The position numbers and the translations under genes were made by a program. 64,000 nucleotides of DNA, from positions 2,480,001 through 2,544,000 of the forward strand of contig CP126198.1 in the NCBI GenBank assembly GCA_030272155.1, given 5' to 3'. How positions within the stretch are numbered: position 1 is the first letter of the stretch; the number at the start of each line of letters is the position of its first letter. Source of the DNA: Tetradesmus obliquus (lineage: Eukaryota > Chlorophyta > Chlorophyceae > Sphaeropleales > Scenedesmaceae). The notes under the pieces were generated by a model that was not told the origin of the DNA, searched no databases, and saw nothing but the letters and a program-made list of their open reading frames with translations. This document shows positions 33,550-46,009 of the stretch, piece by piece.

Positions 33550-33805
33550 ACAAGTCGCGCCAGGCAGTGGTACGCTGCACCCTGCCTGCCTTCCTGCCTC
33601 AAACTCTGCGGGGATGGAGATCCTCGTTAGCCAGGGGGGTGGGGGTGTCCTTGTCTTCAGGGAGAAAGACCTCTGGGCACGTGTGCAGGATGACACATGC
33701 ATGTGTGTTGAGCGTGTTGTGGCAGCTGGCATGTCCGAGTACGCCAGCGTAAACTCATGCCAGCCACTCATGATGAGCCCTGAGCTGTTGCGGGCGGGGC
33801 CTAGG
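33550..33805. other. intergenic, 3' flank of the secreted-repeat gene
   Basis: Nothing recognised. Confidence 0.3.
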
Positions 33806-34079
33806 CAGTTTCATCGCACCCATGCTCATCCCTTTCCCTTCTTGAAGGCGATTCAATGGCATGCAAGCTTGGCTGGCGATGCAACGTGCCTGTCTGTCTG
33901 CCAGAGCCTCTGTCTTATGGCATACGCGGCTGCAGCTGTTGCGGGGCTGCTGCGGCAACAGGCTGCTCCCGATTGCATCGCATCCCGTTTGGCTCAGCTG
34001 TTGGCGGCCTGTTACTCGGCCAGTCAAGCTTGCGTGGCTCAAAAAGGCAAAGGGTTGAACATGGGTGCGATGAAACTGC
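33806..34079. mobile_element. foldback/MITE-like inverted-repeat element
   Basis: AGTTTCATCGCACCCATG near 33808 and its inverse CATGGGTGCGATGAAACT near 34060 begin imperfect inverted arms. These extend through CCCTTTCCCTT/AAGGCAAAGGG and GCAAGCTTGGCTGGC/GGCCAGTCAAGCTTGC, about 80 bp each side. The interior is about 110 bp. No coding content and no clear target-site duplication. Confidence 0.6.
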
Positions 34080-36605
34080 GGCAGCATGTGATCTAAGAAC
34101 ACAGTGCTGTCATGATGGTTGTGAGCACGTGATGCATCCATCTGCCTGGTGTGCTTCTGCTGGTTGCTGTGGCAGTGCTGCACCCGGCGCTGCAGTTGTG
34201 CACGATGAGGTGGGGGCCGCAGGGGCCCCAGGAGCACTGCCTGCTGCTTTTGTTGCTGACGCTCAGAGGCAACCATGCTTTTCTGTCATGATACTTCAAG
34301 CATCAAGTTGTTGCCAGCACACTATATCCTCGACGAAATACATGATGCGCAGGCATGAGCTGTTGTCAGCGGCTGATTGATTTACAGCTGGTGTTGAAAA
34401 GTGTCAAAAGGCAGCCGGCTGCGAGTTGTGGCAGCGTGCGAGGTGAAGCTCTTGCATCCAGCAATGTCTTGCCAACAAAGCTGCAGTTTGGGTTCTTTGG
34501 CGGATTTCATGGTGCAAGCGCAACGCCTAAGCCCTAAAACAAAGGCGGGTGTGCCACAGTGTAATCTCGTTCTTACAAATCAGCATACGTATGTTACACA
34601 TCTGTACAGTTCCCACACCACCCCTCGCCAAGGCGCTTCATTATGCGCATGTTTCAGGCAGTAACACTGTTGCACCCCACGCACCTCCAAACAACTGGCA
34701 AACCACTCAATATGTGGCCGTTGCAGGCCGACAAGCACATCTGACCTACAACCAATAACACACAGGCACCGCTGTTGCTCTGCTGCTACCTATCTGCCCG
34801 CTTTCTCCTGTGCATACACCCACTCACAGCCAAGACACTCTACTCACACACACTCTTTTTGAATCCAGAAACCTAGAAACCCGAGGCAGGGGATAATGTC
34901 AGTGTTATATCCTCTTCAACTGCTATACAGCACATGTGTCAGCATGGTGCAATGAGGGATGCTTGTGCCGCTGGACAGTGCAGCTGCTGCTGGTTGCAGC
35001 AGCACGGCTGCCACAGTCACACACTTGCTGTATCTGCAGCAGCACGCCTTTTAAGCTGGGCAACACAGATTCCTGCAGCTCCATCCGGCTGAACCTCCCA
35101 GCCCAGCAAAGCCCCAGAGGTCTAAGCAGGAGCCGCCGAACGCAGCATGCAGGTAATACAGGACACATGCTGTCACGTTGCGCAAGAAAGTTTTGGTTGT
35201 TCTCCTGGACGTGGTTTGGCGCGTCGCCATGCTTCTACTAGTGAGAGCAGCAGCACAGCGTCAGCAGGCTGCTGCAGCGCGCTGAAAGCTGCAGCGCGGC
35301 AAATGCACATGCACAAGACCTCGCTGCACCATATCATTTGAAACTGCTAGTCGTAACTGCTAGCCCGGCACAGCAGCGGGTCTGCATTGACCTAATGCTG
35401 TTCAATATGCAGCAGCCAGCAGTTAAAGCCCTGCGGTTAGATCCTTTGCGCTGCGCCTTATGTACATGCGCAGAAGGCACATCTAGAATAGCACACTACC
35501 CGGGGCAGCTGCCCGGTGTTTGACGATTGATACTGCAATGCTGGCGCATGCAGTGCATTGCAGTGGTGCCATGCAGGACGCATGAAGCACTTGCACCAGC
35601 ACCGACCATTGAGTCAAAGTCAAAGATGAGTAGCCAGCCGTTAGCAAGTCGCACTGCACCACACATTTTGCAAATGAGTACAGGTGTGCTACGGCCAGTG
35701 TTTGAACAGCTGCTGCTGTGCAGGTGTCTGTGCAAACCACCTGTGCTATCAAGCAGAGCATGCATCACATGTGCACGGGTTGTACTGTGCATCAACCAAC
35801 CGCTGCGGTGCATTAAACAACCGCAGACCCGCAGTTCTCAGAATAGTCTGTCAGGCGAAGCTGCTGCTGTGGCAGCACACACATGTCAACCGCTGTACTG
35901 TGCTGCATAAACCAACCGCAGCTGTGCAGTTCTGAACAAAGTGTGCCAAACTGCGCCGCACGCAGCCGCTGCTGTGCATATAAGCTGTGCGCAGGCAGCG
36001 AAGCAAGAGCCAACTGCACACCGCTGCGCCAATGATCACACATCGACATCATCACATCAGAGCATTTTGTGTGTCATTACAACACGAGGGATCAGACACC
36101 AGACAGCCGTGCGCCTACTGCGCAGTCACACAGAGTGGAGCCACACCTTGCAAGTTGCAAGGCAGACATCATTGCTACAAGAACCTTGGTGTCACCTGCA
36201 GGATGCTGAACGGCAGCACCCGAGTGCAATGACCAACAGACAGAACAAACCCAGTAACAGCATGATCATGTAGGCAACGGCATCACGAGTGCACTTGCTG
36301 CTGCTGTGCTGCAGCTGCCAGGCGATAACGACCCTAGGCTCAGCACTTGGCCATTGCAAGGGTCTCATCACACACTGATCACACACAACATGCATGAATA
36401 GCGCTTCTTCCAAATCAAAGTGCAGCTCCTGCTCCACATGCACGTGTCAACCAAACCGTCCTGAACAAGCCTGTCACCTCTGCTGCCATGCAGCAGCCTG
36501 ACGCCACACAAGCTGTGTCATGCTTCTGGATGGCAGCTGGCAGAGCATCACTGGCTGCTGCAAGCTGCAGCAGCCTTTGGATCGAAGCTACGCAGCTGCC
36601 ATGCA
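34080..36605. other. long intergenic stretch
   Basis: No gene recognised in 2.5 kb. Open frames on both strands are short, overlap each other and have no motifs. CTG content is lower than elsewhere. Confidence 0.35.
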
Positions 36606-37330
36606 GCAGCAGAACCATGTGTGTGGCAGCCGCAGCCAAGCAGCCGCAGCCCCAACACCTGTCCTTGCACAATATTCAAACAGCTGCCACGCCGCGGCCA
36701 AGCAGCCGCAGCCAAGCAGCCGCAGCCAAGCAGCTGCAGCCAGGCCGCCGCAGCCAAACAGCCGCAGCCAAGCAGCCTACAGCCGGCCAGCCTGCAGCAG
36801 CCTGACCATGAGTGCCGCTGCCCCAGCCGGGCAGCCGCAGCCCCAACACCTGTCCTTGCACAATATTCGACAGCTGCCACGCCGCGGCCAAGCAGCCGCA
36901 GCCAAGCAGCTGCAGCCAGGCTGTTGCAGCCAAGCAGCCGCAGCCAAGCAGTCACAGCCAAGCAGCCGCAGCCAAGCAGCCTACAGCCGGCTAGCCTGCA
37001 GCAGCCTGACCATGAGTGCCGCTGCCCCAGCCGGGCAGCCGCAGCCCCAACACCTGTCCTGACGCTACTTTCGACAGCTGCCACGCCGCGGCCAAGCAGC
37101 CGCAGCCAAGCAGCTGCAGCAAGGCTGCCGCAGCCAAGCAGCCGCAGCCAAGCAGCCGCAGCCAAGCAGCAGTCTGCAGCCGGCCAGCCTGCAGTGTGCA
37201 GCAGCCAGGCAGCCGCAGCCCCAACAACTGTGCCTGCAATATTTCCATACAGCCGCAACGCCGCAGCCAAGCAGTCGCAACCAAGCAGCCACAGCCAGGC
37301 CGCCACAGCTCCAACACATCTCCTGCACCG
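36606..37330. repeat. nested minisatellite (14-bp units in ~190-bp higher-order units)
   Basis: Runs of the 14-mer GCCGCAGCCAAGCA are embedded in about four higher-order units marked by CCCCAACACCTGTCC (about 36651, 36841, 37042) and CCCCAACAACTGTGC (about 37220). Spacing is about 178-201 bp. Frames are open on both strands only because of the repeat. The array lies downstream of the expansin-like gene. Confidence 0.8.
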
Positions 37331-37465
37331 GGTAATCACGCAGCTGCCACGCAGCTTCCTGCCTTGGCTGGCGGGCGCGCTCCACACATCATAAGGCTAC
37401 TTGTCCCAGTTGGCTTTGCGCGCGAATCCAACCCTTCGCGCGGCTTCAGCTTCTGCACCACCCCA

Positions 37466-38681
37466 TCACACAGCTGCGACGCCGCGCAGCTTCCTGCCTT
37501 GGCTTGCGGGCGCGCTCCACACATTGTATGGCCGCTTGTCCCAACTGGCCTTCCAGCCCCTGGGCGCGGCGCGCTCGCCAGTGCTGCGCTTGCCGAATGG
37601 GTTCTTTGCGCGCTTCACGGGGCGGTAGGTGCAGGGCACGTCGCGCCACTCGATGGCGATCACGCCGTACTTGGTGTCAGCGAGCTTCTCGAATGACCAC
37701 AGGCTCATGTCCCTGCAGATTAAACAGGAGACAGATGCAGACGTGTGAGTGTCACTCACTGAGTGACGTACTTAGTGTCAGCCAGCTTCTGAACTGCTGC
37801 TGCTGCTGCTGCTGTCACGTCCTACTGCCAGCTCCACAAGCGGCACACAACACTGCAAACCCCGCTGCCCCTGTTGCTGCTGCTACTGCTGCTGCTGCTG
37901 CTGCTAGTTTCCGCTATGCTGCCTTACAAGCCACTCACAGGTGGTACATGTCGCCGCAGCAACAACGCTGGTTGCTGCTACTACTGCTGCTGCTGCTGCA
38001 GCTGCTGCTAATCTCCACTATGCTGCCTTACAAGCCACTCACAGGTGGTACATGTCGCCGCAGCACCAACGCTGGTGCTGCTACTACTGCTGCTGCTGCT
38101 GCTACTAACTCTTGGTGTGCTGCCTTGCCAGCCACTCACAGGTGGTACATGTCGCCGCAGCACCAGCGCTTGTTGGAGTAGTAGTTGCCCGGGTAGATGC
38201 ATGGGCAGGTGTCAGTGATGGTCACCACCAGGCTGGCTGCGGGGTCGTAGCAGATGGTCTCACGCTCCAGCTTCTGGCCGTAGCCGTCCTTGAACCACAT
38301 CTCCTTGCAGCGCACTTCTTTGCACATGCTGCAGGCAATGAAAGTCAGGTGCACAGTGCAGGCAGCAGGTGTTAGAGTAGGCAGTTTCAGGTGCAGAGGT
38401 GCTGGCTGGACGGTCGTGGCAACGCACACAGACATGGGCGTGCCGTAATCTCAAGACGCTAGGCGCTAGTAGTGCGCACCAGATGACAATTAGATGTAGC
38501 TATTCAGCAGCTGCGAAGGTGGCGCAAGTACTTGTGCCACACCTGGTTGCAACGTGCATTTGCTGGGTGCTGGCTGCAGGCAGCTGTGCTGGGCCTGCTG
38601 CCGCTACCACGAGTGCTGTTGCTGCTGCTCAACACTGCTGATGTAATGCTGCTCTGGTTGCGGTTGCTGTAGCTGTAGCTG

Positions 38682-38714
<33 letters not shown>

Positions 38715-39376
38715 GGCTCACCCGCAGGAGTTCTTCCAGTCCCTGTTTGAGTCTGATGCAGCTGCAACATCCCAGCCTGCACAGCAGCACCCCATAAAAA
38801 CACAGTGATTCCTCCTTGCATAGCAAAATTACACATGCAGCTACAACCAAAACACATCAATGTCACATTCTACAGCTTGGTACCGCTTGCTGAGCTTGTG
38901 GCGCAACAGCACAGAAGTATGCATGCAATGAGTCACCAGCAAGTAGTGACAGCAGCAGCTACAGCAATGTACAGCTATGCTAGCTGCAGGCAGCAATTGC
39001 TCACCAGTTCCTGCATTCTCATCCAGGTAGCCATAGCCACAGGATCCTGTGTGGATAGACCTGCACATGCAGCAGTGCACAGCAAGGTCTGACTGGTGCA
39101 AGCCCCGGGTGATACTGGCTGCCGGGCTGTGGCAACCCTCGATCGGATAATAAAGTCATTCGAAGCATTATTATGCGGCATTTGAACATCGCACAGGGCA
39201 AGCGATTGCCGGGGACGACCGGAAATGTGTGCTGCTTACCACCCGTCCTTGCCGTAGAACGTTGCACGCCCCAGCTTCCATGGTTCCTCCTTTGCTTTCT
39301 GTGCGTCTGCTAGTTGGCATGCCCAGAGCGCCAGCAGCCCCAGCAGCAGAACAGATGCTCCCGACTGACGATGCAT
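37466..39376 (-). CDS. expansin-like single-domain (DPBB) secreted wall protein (5 exons)
   Basis: Exons 39376-39240, 39060-39005, 38776-38722, 38328-38140 and 37712-37466 join with matching phases (2, 1, 2, 2) to give 227 residues. A signal peptide (GASVLLLGLLALWACQLADA) is followed by an expansin domain-1 fold: LGRATFYGKDGW, GSCGYGYLDENAGTGWDVAA, SCGMCKEVRCKEMW, VVTITDTCPC, NKRWCCGDMYHLDMSLWSFEKLA (HLD in place of the plant HFD motif) and YGVIAIEWRDVPC. The fold is that of a wall-loosening six-stranded double-psi barrel. The second expansin domain (CBM63-like) is missing; instead there is a basic tail (VKRAKNPFGKRSTG). Wall association is likely, and cell-wall remodelling is inferred from the family. 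The genuine end of exon 4 is followed, inside the intron, by two more copies of the same exon end and donor. Confidence 0.85.
37916..38160 (-). repeat. triplicated exon 3' end plus donor (expansin-like gene)
   Basis: The sequence around the exon-4 donor (coding GDMYHL, then GTGAGT) occurs three times about 100 bp apart, at about 37937, 38038 and 38140. Copies are separated by CTG runs. Only the copy at 38140 continues into exon 4. Confidence 0.8.
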
Positions 39377-40532
39377 TTTGAGCCAACTGCTATCTGGTAG
39401 CGCCCAAGTACGCTACCAACTACGACGATGACACAAAGAAAACTACTGCGCGTGCTGGGCAGGAAAGCTGCACAAAGTAGTGTCGATCCGGGGCGGTGTA
39501 ACCTGCGTGCGCAGCAATCCAAGTGGGAAGCGGAAAACACTTGCACAAGCAGCTGATGTGTAGATTAGGTGCGTTGGAGCCTGCAGATGACTGCCGGACC
39601 GGAACACATGAGGAACTTGAGGGGCAATCGTCAGTAATGCCTCTAACACAGCTGCTGCCTAATGCCGGTGACGAAGCCATTTGAACCTCTGATAACTACG
39701 ACAAAAGTCTGAAGAGCACCCATTTTGTGCTGCATGCCGTGATCGAGGCCTCTGCATCAGCCAGTGCCTGATGCTTTACAAGCAAATGCGACCGCTAATG
39801 AGGCCACGCCCCGCGACCCTCAGTAGATTTTAATCATCGTATATCACTAGTTTACTCGGTGGTATGAAATGGGATGGGTGGCTGGGGTCCGTGACAGCGG
39901 CAGCAGATGCCCAACGTGCTGCCCCCCAGGCTGCCGGCGCTCCTCCCAGCGCCTAGTGACAAGCATGTGAGCGGTAGGCATATGCAGCTGGGACCGCCTA
40001 AGGGTTTACCTAGCACTAGTGGAGTAGATCTGCAGGGTCTGCAGCATGTGCAGCACTGCAGGGGATGCAATTCGCACGCACCTGCAGCAGTTGTGCGGTA
40101 CAGGCACCTGCAGCAAGCCGCCACCTCCTGCAACAACCTCCCATGGCTGTTGGCGAAATCACCAGCATACTGTGGGACCAGCTTGCTTAGCAGTGCCTAT
40201 GTAACTGCATAGTTTCAGGCGATTGCTGGTCAAAGTGGTTACAGAGCAAGCCTGGCGCAGCAAGCAGTGACTTCCAGCAACGCAAACGGCAGATGCACAC
40301 CACGCGCAAGCACAGCACAGTAACTGTGTCATTGATAGCTAACAGCTTGCTGTGCTGTCTCACCGGCACGCTGCTGCAGGCCACATACACACCGTCTACA
40401 CACACCATACCCAAGGACGTATCATACGTGTGCTTGGATGCTGGCGACGTGCAGTGCTGTTGACCAACCCAACATTATCTACTAGTAGTTGCGCTGCTGC
40501 TGCTGCTGCTGTCAGAGGTGCTGCTGCTGCTA
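39377..40532. other. intergenic region
   Basis: No gene recognised between the expansin-like and GT61 genes. It holds the promoter of the former and the 3' flank of the latter. Confidence 0.4.
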
Positions 40533-41782
40533 CTACTGCTGCTGCAGCGCCTCTGCTGCTTCCAGCTCCTGCTCATCCTGCTGCTCCACATGCTCCTGCT
40601 CCTGCACAGCAAGCTCATCAGCATCATAAGGTCCGGGTGACGCTTCTGGCGCAGCAGGATCACTCTTGACCTCCTGCTTGACATCTTGCGTCTTCTCCTG
40701 CTCTCCCGCTTGCTGCTGCTGCTGCTGTGCTGGGGGTGGAGGCGGTACTGGGGATGGGGATGGCTGCTGCTGCTGCTGCTGCTGCTTGGCTTCAGCTTTG
40801 GTTGCTGCTACACGGTCCTTCAGCTCCTGCTGCTGCTGCTGTGACGGTTGTACAGTGCCGTGCTGCTTGTGGTACTCCTCGGCTGGCTGCAGTGTGTCTG
40901 TGATGTGTGTCTCGCCCTTGCTGGCCAGCTGTTTGTACTTCTGGGGGTCCTCTGCAGCCCACACAATGCGCCTGCATGCATGCAGCCAGCAGAGCAGCAG
41001 CGCAACAGTTTCAGTTGAATGGACCGGAATGCTTACATGTAACACGCAAACTCCATGTCTACATCCTCTCCATCACCAGGAATGCCGTCTCTGCCGGGTG
41101 CCTTTCAATGTGGGGAGATAGGAGACAGAGGGATTACACGGTGTGTTCATGCGGCATACCCCACCACAGACACCTGGATGAATAGGAAGCTGCAAGCAGC
41201 TCAGTTCACATTGTGGGCATGAACTTTGCTGTGCAATTGCTTTGCAGGCCTTGGTCAGCAAGTTTGGACAGGGCTGCTTGCCGCGCCCTGTACAGCCACA
41301 GCTGTCATCTCCGCTGCTGCGGACCCTCTCAGACATCACTTGTCATTTTCAAACACAAGTTTGACCGAAGTTGACCTGGTTTGACCGGAGCTGTCATGTT
41401 TGACCCACCTGAGCATGACCTCCAGTGCCGCCGGCTCTATGCGTGTGTGCCTGTCCCTTGCATGGCAGCAGCCGCCTCCCTCTACTTCCCACTTTCCTGG
41501 CTTCGAGTTGCTGGGTTTGACTGTATCTATGCCAAACCAGAAGATGCCATCGCTGTTGTCTGCGTGCTGCTCCTCGCCTGCCAAGGGTCCCTTGAAGTAG
41601 GTGTCCGGCCAGCCCTGCAGCAAACACACCTCAGCGCGCGAGGGGCAGCTGTTTAGATGTAGCATGCCCCAACACCCCACACCAGCGCAAGGCACAGCTG
41701 ATAAGATCTAGAATGCCCCAACGCGCCAACACGCTGCCTTTGCCGCTGCCACTGCAAACGGCACCCGGGCCGCCGCCGCTGC

Positions 41783-41814
<32 letters not shown>

Positions 41815-42340
41815 TTGCTGCTTCTGCTGCTGCAGCCGCAATGTAGTTGCAGGCTACAAGCCTTGGGGAACAACTCAAACTGCTGCGGTTGATGCAAAGG
41901 GATCCAATGGCACCGCAATTAGTCCCACGAAACATCCAATTACCAAAACGCACTCACCCCAGTGAACTCAAAAGGCCGCACTTCCACCAGCGCCTTGTCA
42001 GCAGGCATGTACAGTGCGCTGAAGAGCTGTGCGCCGCTGCTGCATGATGCAACTCGGCAACAAGCGAGGACCAACGCTGCAGTGATTGGCGTGGTTCAGC
42101 AATTTATAACCATAAAAAGCCCCTTGACACACGCACACACACCAGATACTCACCCCAGTGAACTCGAAAGGCCGCACTTCCACCAGCGCCTTATGCGCAG
42201 GCATGTACAGCGCGTTGAATAGCTGCGCGCCATGCAGCCCCACCACCACATCTGTCTCATCAAGCAGCGCCACGTCAGACAGCAAACCCCGAGGGTCTAG
42301 TTCAGGATCATGCGGCAAGCCTGCTGCTGCTGCTAGGCGA

Positions 42341-42389
<49 letters not shown>

Positions 42390-45300
42390 GAAGGGTTGTA
42401 GCAGAGTAGTGGCCATTTGGCTGATGGTGCTGGGCCGGGTTTTGCCGGCTGTTGCCAGCTGCAGACACATCGGCAGCAGCTGCTGCTGTGGCTGCTGCTG
42501 CTGCTGCCGATGGAGGTGTCACGTTGTTTGCTGCCGTTGTGCTCAACAGGTTGCGTGTGCCTGAATGCCCTGTCAGGAATCCCAGCACTCTCCCACTGAG
42601 CTCCAGCAATTGCTCTTGCACGCGGGAAAGCGCCTTTGGTTTACCTGCGCTGCTGTCGCTGCCGCTGCTGCTGTCGCTCCCTTGCTGCTCTGAAGACATT
42701 GTTGTCGCAGGTTGCGTTGCTGCTGCTGCTGTGCCTGCAGAGCTTGAAGCAGCGATGCTTCCTGCTGCTGCTGCTGATGATGATGTTGCTGCTGTGCCTG
42801 CTGAGCTTGCAGCAGAGCTGCTTTCTGCTGCTGCTGCTGCTGCTGCAGCTGCTGCTGGTTTCCCAGCTGGCTGTGCATCCAAGCCTCCATGGCGCCCAAA
42901 CTCATGCGCAATGCACACTGTGTGCGTGTACTTTGCACTCGGCTGCTTGTCAGGCATTTGCGGCTTCCAGGCATTGCACCAATCTAGCAGCTCCTGCAAG
43001 AGGCATTCCAGCAGCAAAAGACATTGCGTAGTGTCACACGCAAGGAGACCTGGAAGAAGCCGCAATTTGTCAGCAGCTGCTTCTGTGCTGCAACATTGCA
43101 TGAGCTGGTGGAGCTGTGCACGGTCCTGCTCAAGAGCGCTCACTGCAGGCAGCGCGGCAGGTTGGACACACGCATATCCTTTTAGCGACGTCTTGATGCT
43201 GTTCTCTGCCAGCTACACTGGTGTACACTGGGCCTTACATCGGGTGCCCTTCAGACCCACCTGCAGATTTAATATGCTGCGCACTGTCGGGTCCGCCCTC
43301 ACAGCAATCACCACGCGCAGCGCTCCCGCCTGCCGCATGCCTTCGTGCTGCTGCTGCAGCTTTTTGTACTGCGCGCCATACTGCTGCTCCCAAAACTGCC
43401 GCACAAACTGTGCGCTGCTCCAGATTGGCCTTGCCCCACTGCTTGGAAAGCCCTGGGGGTCCTGCAGGCTGCATACTGTGAGGGACTCAAAGCAGCGCCC
43501 GTACACAGTGACCGGCGGCTGCGCCGTCAGCGTGTGCTGCTGCTGCTGCTGCTGCTGCAAATTGCGCCGCCTTTGGCGGGAGCTCCACTCAGCACCTGCT
43601 GTGCTCACGCTGCTTGGCGTTAGCCTGCTGGTTGTATGGCTCTCGCTGCTGTTTGCAAGCCTCCTGCCTAGGCCTGACCTGCTTGTACCGTGCTGATTGC
43701 CATGCTGTGTTTGATAGGTGTAAGAGTGAGCCAGCTCATCTGCTGTCAGGTATGCAATGGACCTGCTGGATGCTGCTGACAGGGTCATGATGGGGTGCTT
43801 GGAGAAGGGCTGCAGCAGCAGCTTCTGCCACGCCTGCAGGGCAGCAATGCAGCGGCGATGTATCAGGTGCATTACAGCCGTTGAGTAGCACAGTGGATGC
43901 TGCAGACAGGGTCATGATGGGGTGCGTCGAGAAGGGCTGCAGCAGCAGCTTCTGCCACGCCTGCAGGACAGCACAGCATCAATGCACCAGGCACATCACA
44001 GCCATTGATCGCCACAGTGCAACGGCTGTGCTTGTCACAACATCGGCATTCATGAGCCGCCATTTAAGGCAGGGAGCTGCTGCTTGTGTGCCGACCATTC
44101 ACAGCCGCACACAACACAGCCACAAGAAAATGTTTTTTCTCAGTTCTGCTAAGCAGCTTTAAACACTACAGCACAGCCCCACCTGCAGTCGCTGCCCGCC
44201 AGTTGCGACCACAATGGTGTAGTCTGTGTCCCACGCCCCGTCTGGTGAGTGCAGGGCATTTAGCAGTGTGGGCATGGTACGGACCCAGAAGTCTCCAAAC
44301 ATGAACAGATGGTTCAGGTACAAAACCACGGGCCGTGCACAGTTGCTAAAGCTGATGGGTTGCTGCAGGTCGGGCGCCTCTTCATGGCTGTTGCCTGGCC
44401 TGAAGATCATCTCGGGGTACTGCAGCATGTTACAAAATGTGTTATAACACAGCAAGATATGTTGCATGTTTGGGGTTGCTGAGCGGACCGTCATATGGCT
44501 TGGTCAAGTATGTAATGCACGTGGGATGGCACCAGAGTGATGATGTGACTTGTAGCTGCAGATGCTGGCAAAGCAGAGGTCAACTGGATTTGCAGCTGCC
44601 ACCGCAGCTGCCACCGCAGCTAGCCACCGCAGCTAGCCACCGCAGCTAGCCAGCGCAGCTGGTTTGCTGCGTGTCACGCGCATGCTTTGGTAACAGTATC
44701 CACTGCTGCCGTGTCTGGACGCTGAGCTCCAGCCGCCGCACCTGCATGATGCCGATGACGTCTCCAAAATCCCTGAAGTCCAAGTGGTTGTTGCCCAGCC
44801 TCAGGGCTTTCAGTGGGGCCTTGCCGCCTTGCTGCGGATGGTGGGCGCTGCCAAACACAACAAAGCTGCCCTGATCATAGCAGGCCTGCCTGAATGGGGC
44901 ACACCTGCGATGATGACTCAGCGAGCAGCCACATAGAGTGCAGTGTGCAGATGCACAGGAAGTAGGTAAGGCAGTGATGGCACAGCAAGTGGATGCAACC
45001 ACACATGACGTGCAGCGCGCAGATGCAGCGAAGGTTAGGCGAGACAGTAGGCCGTGGCTCTAAAGTAGCGTGGAGTAGCTAAATCAGACAAGACATTAGC
45101 AGTGAATGTTGTTGAGGATGATTTCTGCAATTGCTGCTGCTGCTGCTGCTGCCGCTGCTGCTCTTGTGACTGTTCCCTGATATCTCCTGGTGACAGCGCT
45201 GCTCAAAGCACACCCCTCTGTTATCCGCTTTGCAAGCGGGAGCAGCAACCAACAACCAAAGCTGTTACATCGTATGTGTGCTGGTTGTGAGGCCCTGTAG

Positions 45301-45619
45301 ACTGCTGCACTGCTGCTCACTTGTGTCCCCAAGCCTTGGCAAACTTCTGCTGCACCTCCCCTGCAGACGGCTGTGCAGCAGCGTCGCATGTTGCGTGGCT
45401 GGCCTTATAAGCTCGTTTGATGTAAGGCTTGCTGCGTAGCCACGTGCTTTTGCTGCTGCTGCTGCTGGGCTGTGAGTGTTTGCCATACAGCAGCAGTAGA
45501 CCTAGGACGAACAGCCAGATGCCGAGTAAGCCGACCAGCCACGGCCTGTGGCTCCACCAAGCACGTAACGAGTTTGTATGAGGCGAGCCATGGCCAGAAA
45601 TCCTCCGCCCTGCAACCAT
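40533..45619 (-). CDS. GT61/DUF563-family glycosyltransferase, type II membrane protein (7 exons)
   Basis: Exons 45619-45321, 44904-44742, 44419-44183, 43833-43261, 42993-42154, 41614-41409 and 40971-40533 join with matching phases to give 918 residues. An N-terminal signal anchor (PWLVGLLGIWLFVLGLLLLYG) predicts Golgi-type topology. Family motifs: RPVVLYLNHLFMFGDFWVRT in exon 3; RSILNLQ joined to ELLDWCNAW and YTHTVCIAHEFG across exons 4-5; and the DUF563 hallmark LLDETDVVVGLHGAQLFNAL with ALVEVRPFEFTG at the end of exon 5. Exon 6 has WPDTYFKGPLAGEEQ. The catalytic part is interrupted by long Ala/Ser/Gln insertions. The C-terminus is a Gln/Pro/Glu-rich tail. The family transfers sugars such as xylose, arabinose or GlcNAc in plants and animals; the substrate here cannot be told. 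Exon-end and exon-start copies lie in introns 4 and 6. Confidence 0.85.
41958..42060 (-). repeat. decoy copy of the 3' end of GT61 exon 5
   Basis: GAQLFSALYMPADKALVEVR with following GTGAGT donor and a preceding CATGCAG acceptor repeats the end of exon 5. As an exon (42039-41958) it would be 82 nt and would shift frame into a stop, so it looks like a non-functional or poison copy. Confidence 0.65.
43880..43980 (-). repeat. decoy copy of the 5' end of GT61 exon 4
   Basis: The block around the exon-4 acceptor (about 43785-43850) is repeated about 125 bp upstream on the minus strand, including the CCTGCAG acceptor and the AWQKLLLQPFS coding start. Confidence 0.65.
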
Positions 45620-46009
45620 CTAGCAAGACTCCAAGCTACGAGCCCGTTGCCCTGCTACATTGTTGAGCCATATGCCTTGCGTGACAGTAGAGTTGGAAAG
45701 TACAAGTTTATGAGGCAGTATTGACTGTAGTGATCAGTGTACAGCACGGCCACGCAACAGCGAGTGACTGTGTAGAGGTGACACCGTGACAGCTTGCCGA
45801 AAGATCGTAGAAATCAGAAACGACGTTCCAAAATATTGTATAAAACATCCGTGTGTGAGGCGTGCCGTTCGGTCCTGGATGTGCAAATGTCATATCAAGG
45901 TGATTGGTGTGATCTCCTGTCAGAGACAGGTGGCGACCCGGAAGGTCACGAGCCTTGGCTGATGCTTTGATGAACGCCCTTCATACACGAACGTGTAACA
46001 CACAATGCA

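Noticed and set aside
33755-34276. 173-codon minus ORF
   Set aside because: It lies largely over the foldback element, and both strands read alike because of the inverted repeat.
36606-37330. CRISPR-like repeat array
   Set aside because: Repeats are contiguous 14-bp units in a minisatellite without unique spacers, in a eukaryotic context.
41998-43143. GT61 exon 5 extending upstream to 43143
   Set aside because: Using that acceptor gives a stop in the required phase; the acceptor at 42993 keeps phase and completes the LNLQ-ELLDWCNAW motif.
42452-43696. 414-codon plus-strand ORF
   Set aside because: Antisense shadow of GT61 exons 4 and 5, whose minus-strand frames carry the family motifs.
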